61,305 nucleotides of DNA from Eggerthellaceae bacterium (GTDB lineage: Bacteria; Actinomycetota; Coriobacteriia; Coriobacteriales; Eggerthellaceae). The notes beneath the pieces were generated by a model, which was not told the DNA's origin, did no database searches, and saw only the letters and a program-made list of their open reading frames with translations. The position numbers were made by a program, and so were the translations under genes. The stretch covers positions 1 to 61,305 of the forward strand of contig CAJTDS010000016.1 in the NCBI GenBank assembly GCA_910575165.1. The letters run 5' to 3'. Numbering within the stretch: position 1 is the first letter of the stretch; each line of letters begins with the position of its first letter. Of this stretch, positions 8,375-16,994 are shown piece after piece.

Positions 8375-10108
8375 TTACAGCCCGGCGATGTAGTCCTTCA
8401 CGTTGTCTACGGCGAAGTAGCCGGTGAAGTAGGAGTAGCCGGAGCAGCCGCCGGAGAAGCCGTGGTTGTAGTTGTCCTTGTAGAACTCGCCGGAATCCAG
8501 GCCGCCGGCGTACAGGCCCGGAATCGCGTAGCCGTCGGCGTCCACCACTTCGATGCGGCCGTTGATCTTCACGCCGTTCAGCGTGGAGTACCACGACGGA
8601 ATCAGGCGGAACGCGTAGAACGGCCCTTCCTCGATGGGGAACAGCGCCGCCGGATCCTTGAAGAACTTGGTGTCCTCGCCGGCCTTTGCCATGGCGTTGT
8701 ACTCTTCCACGGTGGCGGCCAGTCCCTCGGGGTCGATGCCGGCGGCCTTCGCCAGGTCGGCCAGCGTATCTCCCTTGAACACGGTGCCGGCTTTCACGCC
8801 CTTCTCCAGCTCGTCGGCCATCTCGGGCACCGGGTCCATGCTGCCCAGCACCGTGCGCGCGTTGGTCATGAGCGCCTGGGTGGCCATGCGCTCCACGGCG
8901 GCCGAGTCGATGACGTTGAAGTAGGTGAAGTCGTTCTCCTTGATGCCCACCTTGTACATGGTGTCCATGACGTTCCACTTCTCGTTGCCCAGGCGCGCGC
9001 CGATGGCGTTCACCCACAGGTAGGGCTCGCGGGCGGCCTTGTCGATGGCGCTGTCCCAGGTCACGCCCTCGACGCTTGATGCGGAAGGCTGCGCCAGGCT
9101 CATGTCGGACTCCACCGCGCCGGCGCCCAGCAGCATGCGGATGCCGTCGCCGTCGTGGGGGATGTGCGCGTCGTTCTTCCACGCGATCTCGCCCCAGCCG
9201 GGCATGTAGTGGGCGATCATCTCCTCGTTGTTCGAGAAGCCGCCGGTGCCCACGAATACCGCCTTGGCCTTCACGTACACCGGGTCTCCCCCGTCGAGCG
9301 CGGCCATGGCGCCAACCACCGCGTCGCCGTCCATGACCAGCGCCGTCGCCGGCGAGTTCGTAAGGATCTCAACTCCGTACTTTTCCGCCGCCTTCTGCAT
9401 GACCTCGAAGGCGCCGATGCCCTGGCCCTTGTACATGATGCCGCCCGTGGGTGCGTCTAGCGAGGGCAGCAGCATCATGGGGTAGGCGCCCTCTTCGTAG
9501 AGGAAGTCGTGGAAGCGGTGGTTGTTGTGCACGAAGTTCGACACCAGCTCGGCGTTGGCCTCCCAGGAGTTGTGCATCATGAAGTAGGTGAAGATGTCGT
9601 TGGGGGTGCCGGTCTGCTGGCTCATGTTGATGACCTCGGGGTCGTTTACGCATTCCTGCATGATCTTGCAGTCCGAATAGCCCTGGGTGACCTCGGTGCC
9701 TACCGACGAGCCGCCGGTGACGGTTGCCTTTTCCAGCAGGATGGTCTTCAGCCCCTCGGCGCCGGCGTGGGCGGCCGACATCATGCCGCAGTTGCCGCCG
9801 CCGATGACCAGGTAGTCGCATTCCTTGGCGGCCTCGCCGGCCTCGGCTACGGGTACGGCGGCGATGGCGATCTGGTTGGCGAAGCTGGCGGCCGTGGTAC
9901 TGCTGGCGGCGCCGGACTGCGAGGTGGCGGCGTCTGCAGCGCCGTCGGTCTTGGGCTCGGCGTCGGCCTTGGCGCTTGTGGGCTGGCCGCTGCCGGCGCA
10001 TCCGGCCAGCCCGGCCATGGCGGCGCCGGCGCTGGCCAGGGCGGCCCCGGTCAGAAACGTGCGGCGCGACATGCCCTTGGCTGCGGCGCTATGCGTGGTC
10101 TTCTCCAT
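8375..10108 (-). CDS. Tat-exported FAD-dependent reductase (flavoprotein)
   Basis: 577 residues. A twin-arginine motif (SRRTFL, residues 14-19) is followed by a hydrophobic stretch and lipobox LAGC (Cys37), so it is a Tat lipoprotein outside the membrane. The dinucleotide-binding motif GGGNCG is at 103-108. The rest matches the FAD-binding-2 family (fumarate/urocanate/3-ketosteroid reductases), including a GLYAGGLDSG C-terminal segment. The region where fumarate reductases carry the catalytic NRLGG arginine reads YNHGFSGGCS instead, so another electron acceptor is likely. No heme or FMN domain is present, so an electron donor must be encoded elsewhere. The start follows GGAGGGAACC. It is divergent from the LuxR gene at 10671. 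Confidence 0.85.
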   Translation of the reverse strand: MEKTTHSAAAKGMSRRTFLTGAALASAGAAMAGLAGCAGSGQPTSAKADAEPKTDGAADAATSQSGAASSTTAASFANQIAIAAVPVAEAGEAAKECDYLVIGGGNCGMMSAAHAGAEGLKTILLEKATVTGGSSVGTEVTQGYSDCKIMQECVNDPEVINMSQQTGTPNDIFTYFMMHNSWEANAELVSNFVHNNHRFHDFLYEEGAYPMMLLPSLDAPTGGIMYKGQGIGAFEVMQKAAEKYGVEILTNSPATALVMDGDAVVGAMAALDGGDPVYVKAKAVFVGTGGFSNNEEMIAHYMPGWGEIAWKNDAHIPHDGDGIRMLLGAGAVESDMSLAQPSASSVEGVTWDSAIDKAAREPYLWVNAIGARLGNEKWNVMDTMYKVGIKENDFTYFNVIDSAAVERMATQALMTNARTVLGSMDPVPEMADELEKGVKAGTVFKGDTLADLAKAAGIDPEGLAATVEEYNAMAKAGEDTKFFKDPAALFPIEEGPFYAFRLIPSWYSTLNGVKINGRIEVVDADGYAIPGLYAGGLDSGEFYKDNYNHGFSGGCSGYSYFTGYFAVDNVKDYIAGL

Positions 10109-10670
10109 GGTTCCCTCCGAATCTTTTGGTCTTTCGCGATCTCGCTCGATTTCGCTCGATTTCGCCTGGGCCGCCTTGCTTCCGAAGAGCCGAGTCGGAA
10201 TCCCGCAAAATCGGCAGGTTCATGAGTTTTTGTTCGCGAAGGTGTCGATTCTGCGGGCTTGCACTACGGTCCGCTGCAGTTCGCCGCGTCTTGCACTCCG
10301 CACCCCGTTGCGGCTCGCCGCGGGCTCTGCACCCCGCGCCCCGTTGCGGCTCTGGGGCTTCGGTCGGTTGGCTGATTCGAGCAGCCTCGAGCTATTCCCA
10401 GTGTGCGCCTCTGCTCGGGCTCTTCGGCAGGAGAAACCCTATGATTTGCATCATATGAACCATGTGATATTAGAGTTTCCGCAGGTAAATCTCATGCAGC
10501 GCAGCCATCTTCGCCAAACTCTTTCGCCGGTGGCGCCGGGTGGGCCGACGCAGCTGGTAAAATAGGGACTCACGGAATTCGAGCGCGAAACGCCGGCTCG
10601 TCAAGCCTTGCAAGGGAGATCGATTACGAAAACGTCCGAGAACAGAGCCGCCGGCGCGCGGGAGAAGGCG
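10109..10670. promoter_or_regulatory. Divergent regulatory region, palindrome and repeat copy 2
   Basis: 562 bp between the flavoprotein and its LuxR gene. It holds a degenerate intergenic repeat (copy 2), direct repeats rich in TTGCGGCT and CTCCGCACCCC (10280-10340), and a near-perfect palindrome ATCATATG-AAC-CATGTGAT at 10450-10468 that is a good operator candidate. Confidence 0.5.
10202..10257. repeat. Palindromic intergenic repeat, copy 2 (degenerate)
   Basis: CCCGCAAAATCGGCAGG at one end and CGATTCTGCGGG at the other, with a diverged centre. It is a decayed member of the six-copy family. Confidence 0.65.
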
Positions 10671-12212
10671 GTGCCTGCAGCCTTTCTGGGGCTTGCCTTC
10701 TATTGGGCCTGGGTAGCCATGGTGTTCTACAGCCAAGCGCTTATCCCCGGCGCGTCGCTGGAGCACCCGGGGCTGGAAAGCCAGCTGGTGGACAGCATCT
10801 GGCTATGGGCGACGTGGTCGCACATGCTGGGGCTGCTGGTTGTTGTCGCCGTGGGCTGCCGCATCGGGTCGCTGGTCTCTTTTGCCGCTGGGCGCGTTAT
10901 CGGGGCGGTAGGCGTTGCGGCGGGAACGGCCCTGGTCCCGGTAGAGCTGGCGCTTGTTGGCGTGGGAGATCCGCTTTGCCAGCCTGTCGTGCTGGTTACC
11001 ACGGTGGTCATGGGCTTGGCCAGTGCCTGGCTGGTGCTCCAATGGGCCGAGCTCTACGGGTGGATGCGGCCTTCGGTCGTGGTGGCCGCGTCCACGCTGT
11101 CCTTCGCGCTTGGGCTGGCTATCTACTTCGTGCTGTTCGCGTTTCCGCCGCTCGTTGGCACGGTTACCTCGGCGCTTCTTCCTCTGTGCTCGCTGCTGGC
11201 TCTTCTCGAATGTCGGAAACGGCTGGTCGCGGAAGGGGCTTCCAAGCCGGCGCCGCCGCGAACCGGCAAGGCGGAAAGCGCGGTGTCGTCGCTTGCGCTG
11301 GCGCTGCCCATCGTCTCGGTGTTCATCTTCGCGTTGTGCGGCGAGATGCTGCGAGCGTTCTCGCTGTCCATTGCGGGCGCCAGCGTGGACAGCATGGGAG
11401 CGATTTACCTGGTGGGAGGCCTTGTGGGCCTGATCGCGCTGTCTGCCTACGTGCTGGTGCCGAAACGAGCGGCCGCCGGCGGGCCTCCCTCGAGTACCCG
11501 GCAGTTCGCCATTCCGCTGCTGCGCGGCGTGTTCCTGTTCATGGCGGCTGCGTTTCTGGTGGCGCCGTTTTTGGCGGGCTCGGCTTTGGCGGTGTCCTAC
11601 GGCATATTCGGTGCCGGATTCTGGTGCTTCCGCGCTATCACCTGGGCCGTCTGCTTCTCGCTGTGTCGCAAGCGGGGCGTGCGGCCCGTGGTCGCCATCG
11701 GTGTGCTGGACGCAACCTACGCGCTGTCCGTGGTGGTTGGCTCGTCGCTGAACGGATGGCTGACCGAGGCGCTGAAAGTGGGAACCACCGAGATTACTAC
11801 CGTGTCGCTGATCGCTGTGTTCGCGCTCATGTTCATGGCGCTGTTCGTGCTGAATGGCCCCAACGTGCGGGCTCTTTTCGATGCCGAGGCTGATGCTGGA
11901 GCCGTGGAAAATGCGGAAGATGTGGGTGGTGCGGCCGGGGCGGAGGGCGCGAGGGGCATCACCGTCGCGGAAGGTGCGGGCGTAGACCCTGTGGCTGCCA
12001 CGATTGCGCGTTTGGCGAGCGCCCATAGCCTGACGCCGCGCGAGGCGGAGGTGGCCGTGCTGCTGGCGAAGGGTCGCAGCCTGCCCTTCGTGCAAGACGA
12101 GCTGTTCATTTCCGCCGGCACCGCCCAGACCCACGCGCGCCACATTTACAAGAAGCTGGGCGTGCACTCGCGCCAAGAGCTCATCGACCTGGTAGAACGC
12201 AGCGGCGAATAG
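10671..12212 (+). CDS. 12-TM membrane LuxR-family regulator
   Basis: 513 residues from GTG 10671, which has GGAG six nt upstream; a TTG at 10608 would add 21 residues but has no ribosome site, so the start is uncertain. About twelve helices precede a C-terminal LuxR HTH (SLTPREAEVAVLLAKG, then AQTHARHIYKKLGVHS). An Ala/Glu/Gly-rich linker (about residues 405-445) joins the halves. It is divergent from the flavoprotein at 8375-10108 and probably controls it. Confidence 0.83.
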   Translation: MPAAFLGLAFYWAWVAMVFYSQALIPGASLEHPGLESQLVDSIWLWATWSHMLGLLVVVAVGCRIGSLVSFAAGRVIGAVGVAAGTALVPVELALVGVGDPLCQPVVLVTTVVMGLASAWLVLQWAELYGWMRPSVVVAASTLSFALGLAIYFVLFAFPPLVGTVTSALLPLCSLLALLECRKRLVAEGASKPAPPRTGKAESAVSSLALALPIVSVFIFALCGEMLRAFSLSIAGASVDSMGAIYLVGGLVGLIALSAYVLVPKRAAAGGPPSSTRQFAIPLLRGVFLFMAAAFLVAPFLAGSALAVSYGIFGAGFWCFRAITWAVCFSLCRKRGVRPVVAIGVLDATYALSVVVGSSLNGWLTEALKVGTTEITTVSLIAVFALMFMALFVLNGPNVRALFDAEADAGAVENAEDVGGAAGAEGARGITVAEGAGVDPVAATIARLASAHSLTPREAEVAVLLAKGRSLPFVQDELFISAGTAQTHARHIYKKLGVHSRQELIDLVERSGE

Positions 12213-12418
12213 GCCGCCAGCGTTCCGCTGCCGTTCGCTTCCTCTTCCGCACGCGCTCTTTCACATGCGCTCCGTCGCTCCCCACCCGTCGCCTGGTCAC
12301 CGGCAGCCGGCAGCCGGGCAAGCCCGCACCCCGCCTTCCCTGTCGTCTTGCTATTCCCGGTCTCGTCACGAAGCTCCTTGCAAGGAGTGCCGTCTCTCAC
12401 TGCAAAGGCGGCTGCAGC

Positions 12419-14008
12419 TTAAGAGGTGGGCCCGGGATTGTTGCCTGGTTCGGAGCCGCTGGCTTGGCGAGTGGCCTGCTCTACCGTGTCGAGCAGTTGC
12501 TGGTGGGAGGCTACGTCCATTTTCCGATAGATATGGGACATGTGGGTGCGCACGGTCGGTTCGGAAACCACCAGGTCGCGAGCTATGTAGCTGGCCGTGC
12601 GCCCCTTCGCCAGAAGCAGCAGCACGTCTTGTTCGCGGGCGGTCAGCCCGAAGCGTTCTGAAAGGCGGCCACATACTTGCTCGAGGCTTGCCCGGGCGCC
12701 GCTGCTATCCGCCTGCGGTTGCCCCTGCGCATTCCCAGGCCGCAGGTTGCCCACCACAAACGCCGAGCACTGTACGACCAGGCACAGAAACGCCGAAACC
12801 ACCACGACGTTGCCCAGCCACCATGCAGTTGTGTGGGCTAGCGACGCAGTGGTCAGCACCCCCGCAAACCATCCCAGTTTGTAGGCGAGAAACCCGGCCC
12901 ATACCACGATGAAACTGTCGTTGCGGTCGAAGACGTCCGGCGAAAGCCAGATGACGAACAGAATGGCCGAGTACGCCGCATCGAACAAGATGACGGAAAG
13001 CGACACGCCGGGCCCCTGGAAAGCGGTGCCGATGTAGAGCGCACCAAGGGCAACGGGCAACACGATGGTCTGGCATACGTAAAGAAGCGACTTGTCGCGA
13101 ACGGAGCGCCCGAGCAGCGACACCACCAGCGCGGTTAGCATGAAGCCGAACCCAGAGGAGGCCTGCACCAGCATGGAGACCAGTTGCCCGTCCTGCTGCG
13201 TGCGCCACTGGGAGTAGGCCCCCATCAGTACGATGCTTACCAGGAAGATGGTGGCAACGTAGCCGGAGAAAGACTTCGGCGAGAGAAGGGCGTCCCTCAG
13301 AGAAAGCCTCGGCCACGCCAAGAGAGCAGTGCCGGTTTGGTTGCTTTCCGCCGATGCGGCCTTGTTCTTGGGAATGGCCATGCTTGAGCGCGCGCCTTTC
13401 GCGCTGCTGTGCTGGTCTGCGGTTTCCGCTTCGACCGTCGGAGGTCTTTGGGCGAACGACCTTCGCGAAACCACCAGCAGCCCTGCAGAAAGAAGCGCCG
13501 CTATCGCCACGAGCCATCGAGCCAAATCGACGGACACGGCTATCAGAACGATTTGCCAAGCGCCTGCGCCGATGATGCCCCATACGAACACCGACAGACG
13601 CTCGCTCCACGAGAACTGCAGCAGGTATTGGGCGTACACCACCAACAGCAGCAGCGATGCTTCCGCCGCTACCTTCGCAAGGAACGACAGCCAGTCGGGC
13701 GCAAGCATGCCGCCTTCCTCGAGCACGTGCACGGCGGTTCCGGCGAAAGACACGAAGGCCAAGCCGAACACGAGCGGACCGCATCTCCACAGCGCTGTTT
13801 TCCGCTTGGTCCATGCAAGGGCCATGCCGAGGAAGCCCGCAACGATGAAAGCCAGGATGGCTATCATGAGCGCCGGGCTCTTCAGCTCGAAGGTCCACAG
13901 CGCCGTGTAGCGAATCGATTCTTTGGAGACCAGGCAGCATGCCAGCCCAGCCCAAGCTGCCATCCAGCTTATGTTGCGTATTTCGGGCTTTGCCGCAGTC
14001 TCGCCCAT
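12419..14008 (-). CDS. 12-TM membrane LuxR-family regulator
   Basis: 529 residues with about twelve membrane helices and a C-terminal HTH (GLTAREQDVLLLLAKG, then PTVRTHMSHIYRKMDVAS), then a short Gly/Pro/Asn-rich tail. A hydrophilic loop near residues 205-230 splits the helices into two halves, as in MFS proteins. The ATG at 14008 has GGAGG upstream. It is convergent with the previous LuxR gene and divergent from the flavoprotein at 14241, its likely target. Confidence 0.85.
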   Translation of the reverse strand: MGETAAKPEIRNISWMAAWAGLACCLVSKESIRYTALWTFELKSPALMIAILAFIVAGFLGMALAWTKRKTALWRCGPLVFGLAFVSFAGTAVHVLEEGGMLAPDWLSFLAKVAAEASLLLLVVYAQYLLQFSWSERLSVFVWGIIGAGAWQIVLIAVSVDLARWLVAIAALLSAGLLVVSRRSFAQRPPTVEAETADQHSSAKGARSSMAIPKNKAASAESNQTGTALLAWPRLSLRDALLSPKSFSGYVATIFLVSIVLMGAYSQWRTQQDGQLVSMLVQASSGFGFMLTALVVSLLGRSVRDKSLLYVCQTIVLPVALGALYIGTAFQGPGVSLSVILFDAAYSAILFVIWLSPDVFDRNDSFIVVWAGFLAYKLGWFAGVLTTASLAHTTAWWLGNVVVVSAFLCLVVQCSAFVVGNLRPGNAQGQPQADSSGARASLEQVCGRLSERFGLTAREQDVLLLLAKGRTASYIARDLVVSEPTVRTHMSHIYRKMDVASHQQLLDTVEQATRQASGSEPGNNPGPTS

Positions 14009-14240
14009 AGGAGGCCCCTCCGTTTTGAAACCCTAGCGAATATGCAAGTAATTCCGAAAAATCATTCTATGGCAAGTATAGGGAATCACCCTTTCGCAAA
14101 ACATCATCGCGAGACGATGATGGCGGCTCCCAGCGATCTTTTTAGGATGCAAATTGCTCATAGCGCGGTTACGGCGCTGAGGCACGCGCAAGGAGAGAGG
14201 GCTGTCTGCGAAGACGGCGGAAGAAAGGGAGGCAATCATA
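14009..14240. promoter_or_regulatory. Divergent regulatory region with 8-bp palindrome
   Basis: 232 bp between LuxR and flavoprotein genes. A perfect palindrome CATCATCG-N5-CGATGATG lies at 14102-14122, roughly midway, and is a candidate LuxR operator. Confidence 0.5.
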
Positions 14241-15884
14241 ATGGAGACGACGAACATGGCAGAATCGACGAGCGTATCGCGCAGGGGCTTCTTGGCCGGG
14301 GCGGGCGCTCTGGCAGCAGTGGCGGCTGCAGGGTTGGTCGGGTGCTCGAATCCGCAGAAGACGCCCGCGCCGAGCGATGACGCAACCATGGCGTCTGCGA
14401 AACCCGCGTTGAAGGACGCTTCGAGCACCCGCGAGTGCGACGTGTTGGTGGTGGGACTGGGCGCATCCGGCCTCATGGCTGCCCACGGCGCGGCGAGCAA
14501 GGGCGCGTCGGTTATCGCGATTGACACGGCGCCGTCCATGAGCGGTACCACCAACGTGCGCACTTCCGGCGCATGGTGTACCGGCTCGAAGCTGCAGCAG
14601 CAGGCCACGGGCGAGGTGCTGACGATTCAAGAGGCCATGGACCACATCAACAATGGAACCAACTACCAAAGCAACCAGAAGGCCCTGCGCGCGCTGCTGG
14701 GTGCTTCGGGTCGCGCCATCGACGCCATGGTGGAAAGCGGGATGGAGTTCCGCACTGATTTCGACAAGACCGGCGCCCAGGCCAACATCAACACGAAGGG
14801 CGTGCATTGGTACAACCTGACCGGCGACGACCGCGCCGCTGTGTTCCAGGCCGTGGCTGACAACGCAGGCGTAGAGTGCCTGTTCGGAACCACCGCCGAG
14901 AACGTCATCCTGAAAGACGGCGCTGTGGCGGGCGTGCAATGCGTAAGCGGCAGCGAAGTGGTGGACATTCGCGCGAAGGCAGTGGTCATGTGCTCGGGCG
15001 GCTTCCTGGGCAATGCCGATGAAGTGGCCGAGCGCTTCGCCGGTGCAAAGATCGTGGTCATGGGCAACCCTGCGTGCACGGGTGCGGGAATCGACATGGC
15101 TCAGGCGGCAGGAGCTCAGATCGGCAAGTGCTTCAGCATTTCCATGAACGAGTACGGCGGAGCGAACGACTTGGCATCGCCCACCTACGCTTTCCGTCCC
15201 AATACCGGCGAGAACGAGCCGCTGCGCCTGACCGTGTTCGGCGGATTGCTGGTGGACCCCGAAGGCGACCGCTTTATCAACGAGGGTTTCGTGTGCGAGC
15301 GCTGCATGTTCGCCGCCGAGCCGTTCGTGCGCGAGAAGTTCCATTACGCCGTGGCCGACAGCGCCTTCATCAAAGAGCTGACCACGCGTCCGGCCAGCGA
15401 CTTCTTCGGCGACGAGCGCATGAAGGGCATGTTCGCCGAAACCGTCATGAGCGATCTGGAGGCGCAGTTCGACAAGGCCATCGGCGAGGGCTGGGCGTTC
15501 AAGGCCGATACCATTGCCGAGATTGCCGAGCACTTCGGGCTGACCAACCTGGAGGCTACGGTGGAGGAGTACAACGCCGCGTGTGCCTCGGGCATTGACG
15601 AGCTGTTCTTCAAGGACGCGAAGTACCTGAATGCCCTGACCACGCCGCCGTACTATGTGGTGCAGTCGCAGCCGGCGGGGTGGCTGTCCCTTGGCGGCAT
15701 CAAGTCGAACGCTGCCGGCCAGGCGCTGGACGCCGACGGGAAGCCGGTTGCCGGTCTGTACGTGGCCGGCGCCGACGCCGACCTGTTCACCTCGCCCTAC
15801 TACCAGATGGCCTCCGGCAACGCCTTTGCGCTGGGCAGCGGCCTTCTGGCTGGCGAGAACGCTGGGGAGTACGCGAAGGCGTAA
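14241..15884 (+). CDS. Tat-exported FAD-dependent reductase (flavoprotein)
   Basis: 547 residues. Tat motif SRRGFL (13-18), lipobox LVGC (Cys35), FAD motif GLGASG (72-77) and an SGTTNVRTSGAW segment as in FAD-binding-2 reductases. The C-terminus reads GLYVAGADADLF then YYQMASGNAFALGSG; the fumarate-reductase NRLGG arginine is absent, so the acceptor is probably not fumarate. It acts on the outer face of the membrane and needs an external electron donor not seen here. AAGGGAGGCAATCATA precedes the ATG; a second ATG at 14256 is less well placed. It is divergent from the LuxR gene at 12419-14008. Confidence 0.85.
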   Translation: METTNMAESTSVSRRGFLAGAGALAAVAAAGLVGCSNPQKTPAPSDDATMASAKPALKDASSTRECDVLVVGLGASGLMAAHGAASKGASVIAIDTAPSMSGTTNVRTSGAWCTGSKLQQQATGEVLTIQEAMDHINNGTNYQSNQKALRALLGASGRAIDAMVESGMEFRTDFDKTGAQANINTKGVHWYNLTGDDRAAVFQAVADNAGVECLFGTTAENVILKDGAVAGVQCVSGSEVVDIRAKAVVMCSGGFLGNADEVAERFAGAKIVVMGNPACTGAGIDMAQAAGAQIGKCFSISMNEYGGANDLASPTYAFRPNTGENEPLRLTVFGGLLVDPEGDRFINEGFVCERCMFAAEPFVREKFHYAVADSAFIKELTTRPASDFFGDERMKGMFAETVMSDLEAQFDKAIGEGWAFKADTIAEIAEHFGLTNLEATVEEYNAACASGIDELFFKDAKYLNALTTPPYYVVQSQPAGWLSLGGIKSNAAGQALDADGKPVAGLYVAGADADLFTSPYYQMASGNAFALGSGLLAGENAGEYAKA

Positions 15885-15920
15885 GCGGTTCCGGCGGCGG
15901 TTCCTATATAGCTGTGGTGT

Positions 15921-15963
15921 ACGGCGGGCCTGCCACCGTTTTGCGGTGCGGGGCCGCCGTTTC
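15921..15963 (+). terminator. Terminator after flavoprotein gene
   Basis: Nested hairpin: outer arms ACGGCGGGCC and GGCCGCCGT, inner CACCG-TTTTG-CGGTG, followed by TTCTAT. Confidence 0.7.
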
Positions 15964-16126
15964 TATATCGGGTGCGCAGATGCACGGCTCAGCGGGCCTG
16001 GCAAGCGCTTGCAATAGTGCCATAGGCTCGAAGCGCAGCTTGGTGTCGCGGCGGCTTTCGCCAGAGAATGCCGTCAAATGCTGCTAGCTCATAGCGCTGA
16101 TCTCGGCGATAGCCCCTAGCGAGGGG

Positions 16127-16163
16127 TTGACTTGTCTCAATAATGCATGTAATATGCATGTAA
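16127..16163 (+). promoter_or_regulatory. VapBC promoter with overlapping operator
   Basis: TTGACT (16127-16132), a 17-bp spacer and TAATAT (16150-16155) form a near-consensus sigma-70-type promoter. Two direct copies of ATGCATGTAA (16143-16152 and 16154-16163) start 11 bp apart and overlap the -10, each with a palindromic ATGCAT core. This suits autorepression by the ribbon-helix-helix antitoxin encoded just downstream. Confidence 0.75.
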
Positions 16164-16185
16164 AACAACTACGCGAGGAGGAGCT

Positions 16186-16563
16186 ATGCCGGCGCTGCAG
16201 GTGCGAGATTTTCCCTCGGAGCTGTACGAGCAGCTGCGGGAGTATTCGGCGGCAAACCACCGAAGCATTGCGCAGCAAACCATCTTCGCCGTCGATACCA
16301 TGATTAACGGGGGCTCGGGCGTCGATGATGTGCTGGGGGGACGAGGCGCGCGACCTTTCGAGGGGCCTGCTGTTTCGGACTTCGATTCCCAGGATGGAGA
16401 GCGAATTGCGCGTAAGCGGGCGATTCTTCAGCGGGCGGCACAGCGAAGGGCAAAACGTTCGGCGGAATTGCCGGAGCCCGTGGAGTTTCTAGCTCAAGCC
16501 CGGACGCAGCGAGACGAAGACCTTGATGGGCTGGCGGAGATGGTGCTGGGGGGTGTGCGATGA
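16186..16563 (+). CDS. VapB-type ribbon-helix-helix antitoxin
   Basis: 125 residues. The N-terminal 45 (ALQVRDFPSELYEQLREYSAANHRSIAQQ) match the Arc/FitA-type ribbon-helix-helix fold, which binds DNA as a dimer. The longer than usual C-terminal part (acidic/basic, LPEPVEFLAQARTQRDEDLDGLAEMVLG) would wrap the toxin. GGAGGAGCT precedes the ATG. Its stop overlaps the toxin start (ATGA). Confidence 0.82.
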   Translation: MPALQVRDFPSELYEQLREYSAANHRSIAQQTIFAVDTMINGGSGVDDVLGGRGARPFEGPAVSDFDSQDGERIARKRAILQRAAQRRAKRSAELPEPVEFLAQARTQRDEDLDGLAEMVLGGVR

Positions 16564-16994
16564 TTGTTCTCGACGCCAACGCGGCCATAGCCATGGCTCT
16601 CGGATCGGAGTACGGCCGGGCGCTGGAAGGTCAGCTTCTCGAGGGGGAAACGGTGCTCGCACCTGCGCTGTTATTCAGCGAAGTGACTCACGGGCTGGTC
16701 AAATACGTGAGAGCGGGGTGCTTGGGGCAAGAAGAAGCCGTGGCTTGCGGTCGTGATGCCGTTGGGCTGGTCGATCGGTTCTGCGACGATGGCGAGCTGT
16801 GGGTTGAGGCGATGGGGGAGTCGGTTCGGCTTGGCCACTCGTCCTACGACCTGTTCTACGTGGTGCTCGCGCGCCGTACGGGAGCAACGTTGTTCACGTT
16901 GGACAAGAAGCTGCAGGATCTCAGTCTGTCTCTAGGGGTGAACAGCGTCTGGCTGACGAAGCTGGAAGGGAAGCGCGGGCCTGTTGCGAGCTAG
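16560..16994 (+). CDS. VapC-type PIN-domain toxin
   Basis: 144 residues with the PIN ribonuclease acidic residues: the first Asp in MIVLDANAAIA, Glu in LFSEVTHGL, Asp in SSYDLFYVVLA and Asp in LFTLDKKLQ. It is a Mg-dependent RNase that typically cleaves tRNA or rRNA. It overlaps the antitoxin gene by 4 nt (ATGA), and its stop overlaps the end of the convergent MFS gene. Confidence 0.85.
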   Translation: MIVLDANAAIAMALGSEYGRALEGQLLEGETVLAPALLFSEVTHGLVKYVRAGCLGQEEAVACGRDAVGLVDRFCDDGELWVEAMGESVRLGHSSYDLFYVVLARRTGATLFTLDKKLQDLSLSLGVNSVWLTKLEGKRGPVAS

